This document shows positions 8,605-16,730 of a stretch of DNA of 60,312 nucleotides, one piece after another. Each line of letters begins with the position of its first letter. Within the stretch, counting starts at the first letter, position 1. The position numbers and the translations under genes are program-made. Source of the stretch: Cyclobacteriaceae bacterium (lineage in GTDB: Bacteria > Bacteroidota > Bacteroidia > Cytophagales > Cyclobacteriaceae); assembly GCA_003565295.1 (NCBI GenBank), contig PXCO01000144.1, positions 1-60,312 on the forward strand. The letters are read 5' to 3'. Below the pieces are notes generated by a model. The model was not told the origin of the DNA. It ran no database searches and worked only from the letters and a program-made list of their open reading frames with translations.

Positions 8605-10059
8605 ATGAAGAAAAACATCCGTCATTTACAACAAACCGATTTACCGGTTGAAAGCACACCTGAATCGGACAAAACCCAAAAGACCGTGCAGGAAAACGGG
8701 AGAAGGTCCTTTCTCCAAAAAGCCGGATTGGGTGGGCTTAGCCTCGGCGGCATGATGATGCTGCCCATAGAGGACACCATTGCCCATACCACCTCCAAGG
8801 TGAACCGAAACTCGAACCCTTCAGAGCTGAAAATCACTGATATGCGTATTGCCCAATATGGTAATGTGCCGTTACTTAAAATTTACACTAACCAGGGCAT
8901 ACATGGCCTGGGAGATGTAAGGGATGGTGGGGATAAGCGCTATGCCCTAATGCTTAAAAGCCGTATTTTAGGGGAAAACCCCTGCAACATCGAAAAGATA
9001 TTCAAAAAGATCGAACAGTTCGGTGGCCATGGAAGACAAGGAGGAGGGGTGTCTGGTGTGGAAATGGCTCTTTGGGACCTTGCCGGAAAAGCTTATGGAG
9101 TGCCCTTGTACCAATTGATGGGCGGCAAATTCAGGGACAAAGTACGCATATACGTGGATACACCCACCATGAAAGATCCTGATGAATTTGCAGAAAAAAT
9201 GAAGGAAAGAGTTGACCAGGGTTTTTCCTTGCTCAAAATGGATATAGGTATTGGGTTAATCAAGGACATAGAGGACACCTTGACCAACGCAGAACCCTGG
9301 CAGCCCTTGAGGGGATGGACAGACAGGGATGTCATGAGTTATGCGCAGACACCCCATCAGTTCACCCACATCCAAATTTCCCAAAAGGGATTGGAAAGAA
9401 TGGTGGAGTATGCAGCTAAGGCTAGGGAAAAAGTAGGATATGAGATTCCACTTGCCATTGACCATTTTGGACATATGGGATATAATGAAATGATCAAACT
9501 GGCAGAGGCTTTTGGGCCATATAACATCGCCTGGCTGGAGGACCTTATCCCATGGCAAAATACCGATCAATGGAAAAGGATAACCGAAGCCATTACCACG
9601 CCTACTTTAACAGGGGAAGACACCTATCATAAGAAAAATTTCAAAGACCTGATAGAGAACAGGGCTGTGGACATTGTTCACCCGGACCCAGGAAGTGCAG
9701 GAGGATACCTACAGACCAAGAAAATAGGTGACTATGCGGAAGAGTTTGAGATAGGAATGGCGGTACACCATGCAGCTTCACCGGTTTCGTTTATGGGCAC
9801 CGTACACGCTATTGCCGCTACCTATAATTTTATAGGTTTGGAACACCATTCCGTGGATAACCCCTGGTGGGAGGATCTGGTGACAGGGATTGACAAACCA
9901 TTGGTGAAGGACGGATATGTAAAAGTACCGGAAGCCCCAGGCATTGGCCTTGAATTAAATGAGGACGAAGTGAAAAGGCGCTTAAAGGACGGAGAGGAAT
10001 TTTTCGCCCCCACTGATGATTGGAATGAGTTGCGCTCCTGGGACAGGACCTGGAGTTGA
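8605..10059 (+). CDS. Mandelate racemase/muconate lactonizing (enolase superfamily) protein with Tat signal
   Basis: The 484-residue protein carries an RR motif at residues 33-34 (GRRSFLQKAGLGG), preceded by an unusually long polar n-region. The enolase-superfamily domain follows. Metal-binding acids are visible in AIDHFGHMG, AWLEDLIPW and LTGEDTYH. The barrel Lys is in LLKMDIG. The Asp-His dyad is conserved with exact 27-residue spacing (HPDPGSAGG to MAVHHAASP). It is only distantly similar to the protein at 750-2021, so it is not a recent duplicate. The position after susCD suggests it acts in the periplasm on the imported compound, perhaps dehydrating or epimerising a sugar acid. The substrate is not readable from sequence. 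Confidence 0.85.
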   Translation: MKKNIRHLQQTDLPVESTPESDKTQKTVQENGRRSFLQKAGLGGLSLGGMMMLPIEDTIAHTTSKVNRNSNPSELKITDMRIAQYGNVPLLKIYTNQGIHGLGDVRDGGDKRYALMLKSRILGENPCNIEKIFKKIEQFGGHGRQGGGVSGVEMALWDLAGKAYGVPLYQLMGGKFRDKVRIYVDTPTMKDPDEFAEKMKERVDQGFSLLKMDIGIGLIKDIEDTLTNAEPWQPLRGWTDRDVMSYAQTPHQFTHIQISQKGLERMVEYAAKAREKVGYEIPLAIDHFGHMGYNEMIKLAEAFGPYNIAWLEDLIPWQNTDQWKRITEAITTPTLTGEDTYHKKNFKDLIENRAVDIVHPDPGSAGGYLQTKKIGDYAEEFEIGMAVHHAASPVSFMGTVHAIAATYNFIGLEHHSVDNPWWEDLVTGIDKPLVKDGYVKVPEAPGIGLELNEDEVKRRLKDGEEFFAPTDDWNELRSWDRTWS

Positions 10060-10066
10060 TTTTTTG

Positions 10067-10112
10067 CCAACCCAATGCCTTAAACATTCAGCATTGGGTT
10101 GGTATATTTTTT
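10067..10112 (+). terminator. Strong intrinsic terminator of the susCD operon
   Basis: A perfect 12-bp stem (CCAACCCAATGC at 10067-10078, GCATTGGGTTGG at 10091-10102) has a 12-base loop and is followed by TATATTTTTT. It sits just after the stop codon of the enolase-superfamily gene. Confidence 0.85.
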
Positions 10113-10313
10113 CCTGCTTTATGGGCAATATTTTTTATTATGCAATTATATTCTTACTAAAATACCCCGAATGCTTCAATATTTATTAGGACAATTGCAT
10201 GGATTATACTCATTGGTTTACGTAAAATTCTAACCCATTTTTCGATAATGACAAATAAGATTTTGAGCTTGGTAAAAAATGCGTAACTTAATGACTGATT
10301 CCTAAAAAACCAC

Positions 10314-11327
10314 ATGAACAGTCAGTTTGAAACTATACCCTTTACCGCATTAGACGGCTTCGAGTGCAACCTTTTGCATTACCTTCCATCAAAGCCTAGC
10401 AAAGGACCTGTGTTGCTAGTACATGGAGCTGGAGTAAGGGCCAATATTTTTAACCCTCCCCATGAGAAAAACATCATTCATATGCTTGCGGATGCAGGGT
10501 ATGATGTGTGGCTGGAAAACTGGAGGGGAAGTATAGACCTGCCCCCAAATGAATGGGATTTGGACGTGGTGGCCAAAAATGATCATCCGGCCGCTGTAAA
10601 AAAAGTATGTGAACTCACAGGAAGTGATGAGGTGAAAGCCATTATTCATTGCCAGGGAAGTACGAGTTTTATGATTTCCTCTGCCTTGGGGCTTTTGCCT
10701 CAGGTAAAGATTATCATCAGCAATGCGGTTTCCCTACACCCGGTAATTCCCAGGTTTTCCAGGTTTAAACTAGGGGCCTTACTTCCCATTGTAGGTCGTT
10801 TTTTTGATTATCTCAACCCTCAGTGGGGGCTGGAAGCCCCTGACTTCAAATCTAGGCTATTGAGAAAATTCGTACTTGCCACACATTGGGAAAAGGATAC
10901 CAATGTAGGCAAAATGGTGAGTTTCACTTATGGTGCTGGTTTCCCGGCACTTTGGGAATTGGAAAACCTGGACAAAAAGACCATGGATTGGATACAATAT
11001 GAATTTGCACATGTGCCGATTTCTTTTTTTAGGCACATCAATAAATGTGTCGGCGAGGGAATACTGGTACCTACCGGTAAGCATGGCTTTGATTATGAGG
11101 TGAAACCTATGAATACAGAGGCCAGGTTTGTGCTATTCGGTGGGGTGAAAAACAAATGTTTCTTGTCTAAAAGTCAAGAGAAAACCTTCGAATACCTTGA
11201 GGCCCAAAAACCAGGGCACCATAAGCTTTATTTAATGGACGAATATAGCCATCTGGACATATTCTTTGGCAAAAATGCCCATGTAGATGTTTTTCCTCTA
11301 ATGATAAAGGAACTGGATCAAAGTTGA
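10314..11327 (+). CDS. Alpha/beta-hydrolase fold protein
   Basis: The 337-residue protein has the alpha/beta-hydrolase signature: LLVHGAGVRANIF contributes the oxyanion region, HCQGSTS holds the probable nucleophile Ser116, and YSHLDIFFG near the C terminus holds the probable catalytic His. No signal peptide is seen, so it is probably cytoplasmic. It heads a cluster with a metallophosphoesterase and a cholesterol-oxidase-like GMC oxidoreductase. From memory, some actinobacterial GMC proteins of this type carry a fused hydrolase domain of this kind, which supports a joint role, perhaps on a lipid or sterol-like ester. The substrate is unknown. Confidence 0.8.
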   Translation: MNSQFETIPFTALDGFECNLLHYLPSKPSKGPVLLVHGAGVRANIFNPPHEKNIIHMLADAGYDVWLENWRGSIDLPPNEWDLDVVAKNDHPAAVKKVCELTGSDEVKAIIHCQGSTSFMISSALGLLPQVKIIISNAVSLHPVIPRFSRFKLGALLPIVGRFFDYLNPQWGLEAPDFKSRLLRKFVLATHWEKDTNVGKMVSFTYGAGFPALWELENLDKKTMDWIQYEFAHVPISFFRHINKCVGEGILVPTGKHGFDYEVKPMNTEARFVLFGGVKNKCFLSKSQEKTFEYLEAQKPGHHKLYLMDEYSHLDIFFGKNAHVDVFPLMIKELDQS

Positions 11328-11337
11328 GGGTTCTTGC

Positions 11338-11363
11338 CTATTACCGTAAAAAAATATAAACAT
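11338..11363 (+). repeat. Possible right-end fragment of the ATGAAA-flanked repeat
   Basis: The sequence CTATTACCGTAAAAAAATAT and then AAACAT resembles the A-rich right end of the full repeats (GACCGCTGAAAAGAAAATAT, AAACAC) and abuts repeat copy A. It may be the remnant of a third unit, or the original leader of the downstream gene that was duplicated on insertion. Confidence 0.4.
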
Positions 11364-11525
11364 ATGAAATCGAGCATGACGAGCACGTCACACACTGAGA
11401 TGATTATTCGTAGCGAGATTCCCCCGAATCGAGTTCCCCGAATCAAGTTCGGGGCAGGCAGGGGCAGGCTATCCCGACTTACAGTGCGGGACAAGTTATG
11501 GCCGCTGAAAAGAAAAAATAAACAC
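11364..11525 (+). repeat. Dispersed ATGAAA-flanked palindromic repeat, copy A
   Basis: This 162-base unit begins ATGAAATCGAGCATGACGAG and ends with GCTGAAAAGAAAAAATAAAC just before the ATGAAA of copy B. It contains small inverted repeats such as TCCCGACTTACAGTGCGGGA and CCCCGAATC/GTTCGGGG. It lacks the CCTGACGGCAGTCAGG hairpin present near the left end of the other copies. Together with copy B it fills the gap between the hydrolase and metallophosphoesterase genes. Confidence 0.85.
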
Positions 11526-11685
11526 ATGAAATCGAGCCTGTCCTGACGGCAGTCAGGGCATGAAGAGAACGTCACACACCGGGATGCCCCTCCGATAGTT
11601 ATCGGGGCTATCGGGGCGTTGCGAGATTCCACCCCGACCTGCGGTACGGGGCAAGTTATGAACGCTAAAAGACAATTATAAACAT
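11526..11685 (+). repeat. Dispersed ATGAAA-flanked palindromic repeat, copy B
   Basis: This 160-base unit is in tandem with copy A. It begins ATGAAATCGAGCCTGTCCTG, contains the hairpin CCTGACGGCAGTCAGG and the palindromic CCGATAGTTATCGG, and ends ATTATAAACAT directly at the ATGAAA start codon of the metallophosphoesterase gene (ATG 11686). It therefore supplies the whole 5' leader of that gene. Confidence 0.88.
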
Positions 11686-13422
11686 ATGAAATTTAAGCGC
11701 ATGCCCATGGTCAACTGGTATGACCCTAAGCAGTTGACCTTTACAGGAATCAAAACATTACTTTCCAGCGTATTTGGCAATTTCGCGGACAGAAGGGAGA
11801 CAATGGCAGCCCTCAGCCAAAGTGTGGATTATTTCGACCATTCTAAGAAAGGCGGTCTTTGGTTGGATTTTGTCTGTGATTTGGGCGATGGGTTTAACCC
11901 CACCTACACCTTAGCCCACCTGATGGCCAAGGAAAAGCTGGATGTGGCTGGGCATACACTGAAAAGAGCAGATATTTTGATAATGGGAGGGGATGAGATA
12001 TACCCAACGCCAGAAATGCATGAATATGACAATCGGCTGAAGGGGCCCTATTCTGCTGCCTTTCCAAAAAATGAAAAAGATCCCAACCGCCCGGAAGTTT
12101 ATGCCATTCCCGGCAACCATGACTGGTACGACGGTTTGTCTAATTTCTTGAAATTGTTCACTCAAAAAAGATCCTTTGGCAACTGGTTAACCAAACAGGA
12201 AAGAAGTTACTTTGCCGTTAAACTGCCTCACGATTATTGGCTAATAGGTGTAGACATTCAATTGCAGGCAGATATTGATTATCCCCAAATTTGTTATTTT
12301 CGGGAAATAGCTAAAAAAGAATTTACAGAGAAAACCAAAGTTATTTTGTGCACCGCTGAGCCTTCATGGGTATTGTGTTCATTGGACCAAAAGAATACGG
12401 CACATGATCGATTCAAGTTCTTTATAGACAGGGTTTTATATGGGATTGGGGATTCGGATTATGAGGAAAAAAACAAGCATATAAATGTGACCACCATCCT
12501 TACGGGCGATCTTCACCATTACGCCCGGTATGAGGAGGTCAGTAAAAGGGGAACTCTTTGCCAACTTATTACAGCGGGTGGGGGAGGAGCCTTTATGCAC
12601 CCTACCCATACTCTGAAAGAGAAAATTCATCCCGTGGATGGGTATGATGCCACATTAAAAAAGGTGTTTCCAGAAAAGAAGGAATCAGTAAAATTGAGTT
12701 TTCTTAATTTATTGTTTCCCTTTTTTAGCCTTACCATGCTGCTCTTTTTTGGGGTGTTTCACTTGTTTACCACATGGATCTTACAGGCCAAGGAATTGGG
12801 TGGGCTTTCTTATATGGAGAGATTGGCAACGATAGATCTTTTCGGTGGTGAGTTTGGAGCGTTTATAACACAGACCAGTATTGCCATCAGCCATAACCCC
12901 GGTGCCGTATTCCTGAATATCTTGTTGTTTTTAGGCCTGTTGGTATTCACAGACACCAAATCCGGCAATGGGAAATGGAATTACATAGCTGGTGCTGTCC
13001 ATGGACTGCTTCATTTGACAAATTTCTATTTGTTGGTCTGGTGGTTTTCCCGGTTGAATCTTCATCAATTTGGTCTTGTGCTCAACTCACCAGAACAAGT
13101 GCTGTTGTTCAGTTTTGAAATGGTGATTTTGGGTGGGATCATTAGTGGGGTATTGTTTGGCCTATACCTGACCTTTAGCGTGCTCGTTCTTCAAAACCAC
13201 ATCACTGAGGCATCATCTTCTTACCGATGGGAAGGGTATAAAAACTTTTTGAGGTTGAAAATCGACAATGACGCACTTACCATTTACCCCATAGGCCTTA
13301 AAAAAGTGGTGACCAATTGGAAAAATGTAGGCACCGAGGAAAAACCCAAATTTGAAGGAGGCCCAGTTAACTTTGAACTTATAGAAGACCCAATTATCAT
13401 ACCCCATGAAAAAACTCTCTAA
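11686..13422 (+). CDS. Membrane-anchored calcineurin-like metallophosphoesterase
   Basis: The 578-residue protein has an N-terminal metallophosphoesterase domain. Visible motifs are CDLGDGFNPT (motif I variant), IMGGDEIYPT, IPGNHDWYDGL and TGDLHHYARY, plus QLITAGGGGAF. These supply the Asp/Asn/His ligands for two metals. After about residue 345 come four to five hydrophobic helices, then a soluble tail of about 80 residues. It is probably an inner-membrane phosphoesterase with the catalytic domain in the cytoplasm; orientation is inferred. The start codon abuts repeat copy B. Its end overlaps the GMC gene by 17 bases, indicating translational coupling. The substrate is unknown. Confidence 0.82.
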   Translation: MKFKRMPMVNWYDPKQLTFTGIKTLLSSVFGNFADRRETMAALSQSVDYFDHSKKGGLWLDFVCDLGDGFNPTYTLAHLMAKEKLDVAGHTLKRADILIMGGDEIYPTPEMHEYDNRLKGPYSAAFPKNEKDPNRPEVYAIPGNHDWYDGLSNFLKLFTQKRSFGNWLTKQERSYFAVKLPHDYWLIGVDIQLQADIDYPQICYFREIAKKEFTEKTKVILCTAEPSWVLCSLDQKNTAHDRFKFFIDRVLYGIGDSDYEEKNKHINVTTILTGDLHHYARYEEVSKRGTLCQLITAGGGGAFMHPTHTLKEKIHPVDGYDATLKKVFPEKKESVKLSFLNLLFPFFSLTMLLFFGVFHLFTTWILQAKELGGLSYMERLATIDLFGGEFGAFITQTSIAISHNPGAVFLNILLFLGLLVFTDTKSGNGKWNYIAGAVHGLLHLTNFYLLVWWFSRLNLHQFGLVLNSPEQVLLFSFEMVILGGIISGVLFGLYLTFSVLVLQNHITEASSSYRWEGYKNFLRLKIDNDALTIYPIGLKKVVTNWKNVGTEEKPKFEGGPVNFELIEDPIIIPHEKTL

Positions 13423-15742
13423 ACCCCTTACTTCCCTCAAGGGGAAATACGACGTGATTGTCGTAGGATCAGGATATGGTGGAAGTATCGCCGCTTCCAG
13501 AATGTCCAGAGCAGGCTTTGCTGTCTGTTTGTTGGAGAAAGGCAAGGAATTTTTGCCTGGTCAGTTTCCACGAACCATGAAGCAGGCCTCTGGGGAAATG
13601 AACTTCATCCGCGGCAAATCCCCAGGTATCAATAGAAATGGCTTATATGAATTCACAATCGGTAATGGGATTAATGTATTTAAGGGGTGTGGCCTGGGTG
13701 GTACTTCTTTGGTAAATGCGAATGTATCGATTAGGCCCGAAAGTAGGGTAATGGAGGACCCTGCTTGGCCTTCTGCTATTCGGAATGACCCAAAGAGTTT
13801 TGAGGCGGGTTTGGGAAGGGCCTGGGATATGCTGAAACCTAATCCCTATCCCGAAGGCAAGAATGGTTATCCCATTCTAAAGAAAACGGAAGCCATGCGC
13901 AAATCGGCTGAGCAAATGGCCGAACCCTTTAGGCTGTTAGATATAAATGTAACCTTCGAAGACAAGCTGAACCATGTAGGCATTCATCAATCCAAATGCA
14001 CCAACTGTGGTGACTGTGTAACAGGTTGTAATATTAGTGCGAAGAACACCACCGCTATGAACTATCTTCCAGACGCATTCAATCATGGCACTGATATTTT
14101 TGTGGAAATGAACGTGAGGTACGTGGAAAATAGGAATGGAGAGTGGTTGGTTTATTTCCATCCGGTGGGGATAGGTAGGGAAAATTTTGATGCCCCATTG
14201 ATGTTTGTAAGAGCCGACAAGGTGATATTAAGTGCCGGAGCCCTGGGGTCTACGGAAATATTAATGCGATCCAGGGAGAGAGGGCTGAAATTGTCGGACA
14301 GACTTGGCAAAAGATTTACCGGGAATGGGGATGTTTTAGGATTTGGCTACAATAATGACGATCCCATTCAAGGGATAGGTCTCGGCCGAAAGGGCACTGA
14401 TCAGGTGGCCAAAGTGGGACCTTGCATCACCAGTGTGATCGATATGCGTGAAAAAGAAGTGATGGAAGAGGGGATGACCCTGGAAGAAGGCACTGTGCCG
14501 GGCCCCATCAGGATGATCATGCCAAAAACCCTGGTTGCATTCAGCAGGTTGGTGGGAAGAAACACCGACCGTGGTTTCTGGGATTACATAAAGGAAAAAT
14601 GGAGGGAAGTGCTGAGCTTGGTTTTGGGACCATTTTACGGGGCAGTAAACCACACCCAGATATACCTGGTGATGACCCATGATGATGGAAATGGGGAATT
14701 GGTGTTTGATGAAAATAAGCTCAACATTAATTGGAGGGGGGTAGGAAAGCAGGAAATTTTTGAAAAAGTTAATGATAACATCTTTAAAGCTACCAAGGCT
14801 CTTGGGGGCACCAAAATCCCCAATCCCACCTGGAACAGGCTGATGAACTACGACTTGGTCACTGTGCATCCCTTAGGTGGCTGTGGTATGGGGGAGGACG
14901 CTACCAATGGTGTGGTAGACCATAAAGGCCAGGTGTTTGCCAATAATGTTGGAGATCAACTGCATAAAGGGCTTTATGTGATGGACGGGGCCGTAATCCC
15001 GAGACCTGTGGGCACCAACCCCCTGATGACCATTTCTGCTCTTTCCGAAAGAAGCTGCAAACTTATTGCGCAGGAGGAAGGAATTAACTTGGATTACGAC
15101 TTTAAGGGCCCAGACAATCCCGACTCGGATACCTCACCAAAAGGTGCTGGGGTACAGTTCACGGAGACCATGAGGGGTTTTTTCGGCATAGAAGCCAAGG
15201 ATTACAATGCCGGATATGCCCAAGGAAAAAAGGTAGGGGCTAATTTTGAGTTTACACTCACTATTCAAACCGAGGATATCGATGATTTCGTTAATGACCC
15301 TAACCATTCTGCGGCCATGATTGGTACCATGAATGCGCCTTCCCTATCCAGTTTTCCAATGACTGCCCTTCAGGGCGAGTTTAACCTTTTTATTGAAAAC
15401 CCTGATGATGAGGCAAGAAAGAAAATGGCTTATCGGATACAGCTTAGGAGTAAGGAGGGGCAGGATTATTTTTTCGAGGGCTTTAAGGATATCTACAATG
15501 ACAGAAGACTGGACGTATGGAAGGATACGACCACTTTGTTTATCACGGTATATGAGGGAACTTCTAAAGCCGGTAAAGTAATGGGAAAAGGGAAATTGGT
15601 GATCAGAATAGCAGATTTTATGCGGCAAATCAAAACGATGAAAGCTATACATGCCCCGAATAAGAGGGAAGGGCTAAGAGCGGTAAAAACTTTTGGAAAA
15701 TTTTTCGCAGGGAATGTTTTGGATACTTATTTCAGGATTTAA
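13406..15742 (+). CDS. GMC-family FAD oxidoreductase, cholesterol-oxidase-like, with a four-cysteine ferredoxin-type motif
   Basis: The 778-residue protein opens with an FAD-binding Rossmann motif (VIVVGSGYGGSIAASRMSRA). It carries the GMC C-terminal active-site features HPLGGCGMG (His near residue 488) and TNPLMTISALSER (Asn near 537), which correspond to the His/Asn pair of cholesterol oxidase. Cysteines 198, 201, 204 and 208 form C-x2-C-x2-C-x3-C (CTNCGDCVTGC), the spacing of a [4Fe-4S] site. About 190 extra residues follow the GMC core, with a predicted beta-rich domain. No signal peptide is seen. It is the last gene of the hydrolase-phosphoesterase-oxidase cluster and overlaps the gene before it. 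It probably oxidises an alcohol on a bulky hydrophobic substrate; the substrate is inferred. Confidence 0.88.
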   Translation: MKKLSKPLTSLKGKYDVIVVGSGYGGSIAASRMSRAGFAVCLLEKGKEFLPGQFPRTMKQASGEMNFIRGKSPGINRNGLYEFTIGNGINVFKGCGLGGTSLVNANVSIRPESRVMEDPAWPSAIRNDPKSFEAGLGRAWDMLKPNPYPEGKNGYPILKKTEAMRKSAEQMAEPFRLLDINVTFEDKLNHVGIHQSKCTNCGDCVTGCNISAKNTTAMNYLPDAFNHGTDIFVEMNVRYVENRNGEWLVYFHPVGIGRENFDAPLMFVRADKVILSAGALGSTEILMRSRERGLKLSDRLGKRFTGNGDVLGFGYNNDDPIQGIGLGRKGTDQVAKVGPCITSVIDMREKEVMEEGMTLEEGTVPGPIRMIMPKTLVAFSRLVGRNTDRGFWDYIKEKWREVLSLVLGPFYGAVNHTQIYLVMTHDDGNGELVFDENKLNINWRGVGKQEIFEKVNDNIFKATKALGGTKIPNPTWNRLMNYDLVTVHPLGGCGMGEDATNGVVDHKGQVFANNVGDQLHKGLYVMDGAVIPRPVGTNPLMTISALSERSCKLIAQEEGINLDYDFKGPDNPDSDTSPKGAGVQFTETMRGFFGIEAKDYNAGYAQGKKVGANFEFTLTIQTEDIDDFVNDPNHSAAMIGTMNAPSLSSFPMTALQGEFNLFIENPDDEARKKMAYRIQLRSKEGQDYFFEGFKDIYNDRRLDVWKDTTTLFITVYEGTSKAGKVMGKGKLVIRIADFMRQIKTMKAIHAPNKREGLRAVKTFGKFFAGNVLDTYFRI

Positions 15743-15863
15743 GGTTCATTAGCTGGAGGAAGTGACGCGTGAGTTGGTCCAGAGGTAACCTGAAAACCCT
15801 TGCCTAAGCTACCCCAAATCCTTAATTTAGCACATTACACACCAAACGCTAAACCAAGACAGA

Positions 15864-16730
15864 ATGCCAAATCCATGGACAGGAGTGGGCAATCCCTATA
15901 CAAGAGAAGAAGTAAGGGGGCGACTAATGGATACCATTGCCAAGAAAAAAGCTATAATTGCGGCAGGTGCGGGTACGGGCATCAGTGCCAAATTTATCGA
16001 AAAGGGTGGAGCAGACTTATTGATCATTTACAATTCCGGTAGATTCAGAATGTCTGGACATGGTTCTACAGCCGGTTTAATGGCCTATGGGGATGCCAAT
16101 GCCGTTGCCCTTGAAATAGGGGAATATGAGGTATTACCTGTGGTAAATGAAGTCCCTGTCATTTGTGGGGTGCATGGTTCTGATCCCAGAAGGAGAATTT
16201 GGCATCACCTACTAAAGGTTAAGGATATGGGTTTTTCCGGGATCAATAATTTCCCCACTCATTCCATTGTGGACGGTAATTTCCGCCAAATATTGGAAGA
16301 AACCGGAATGGGTTTTGAAAAGGAAGTTGAAATGGTACGGATTGCCCATAAAATGGAATTGTTTTCAATAGTTTACGTGGCCACAGCGGAGGAGGGTGTT
16401 CTAATGGCTGAGGCGGGTGCAGATGCCATCATATCGCATGTAGGTACCACAGTAGGGGGCTCCATAGGTGTGAAAGGGGCAAGTTGCAGTATGGAAGAAG
16501 CCATTGAAAGGACCCAAAGTATAATTGTAGCATGTAAGAAAGTGAACCCAGACCTTTTCTTTTTGGCGCATGGCGGCCCCATCAATACCCCGGATGATGT
16601 TAGTCAGGTATTGGCTGCCACTGAAGCCCAGGGTTTTGTGGGAGCTTCCTCTTTGGAAAGGATGGGGGTGGAAGCTTCCCTAACCGAACTTACGGAGCGT
16701 TTTAAATCTCTTGGCATTAATGGAGACTAG
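15864..16730 (+). CDS. Phosphoenolpyruvate hydrolase family TIM-barrel protein
   Basis: The 288-residue protein belongs to the family annotated as PEP hydrolase or TIM-barrel signal transduction protein. The features are IIAAGAGTGISAKFIEKGGA near the N terminus, YNSGRFRMSGHGSTAGLMAY, and FLAHGGPINTPDDV near the C terminus. Members resemble phosphopyruvate mutase-like barrels, and the physiological substrate is poorly defined. No signal peptide is present, so it should be cytoplasmic. Its last 11 bases overlap the start of the AAC(3)-fold acetyltransferase gene, so the two are probably translated together. ATG 15864 fits the conserved N terminus. An open frame beginning at 15800 is out of frame and is not part of it. 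Confidence 0.88.
   Translation: MPNPWTGVGNPYTREEVRGRLMDTIAKKKAIIAAGAGTGISAKFIEKGGADLLIIYNSGRFRMSGHGSTAGLMAYGDANAVALEIGEYEVLPVVNEVPVICGVHGSDPRRRIWHHLLKVKDMGFSGINNFPTHSIVDGNFRQILEETGMGFEKEVEMVRIAHKMELFSIVYVATAEEGVLMAEAGADAIISHVGTTVGGSIGVKGASCSMEEAIERTQSIIVACKKVNPDLFFLAHGGPINTPDDVSQVLAATEAQGFVGASSLERMGVEASLTELTERFKSLGINGD

Noticed and set aside
15800-16042. Plus-strand frame overlapping the start of the PEP-hydrolase-family gene
   Set aside because: It is in another frame, ends early and lacks any conserved feature, while the gene at 15864 matches its family from the first residues.
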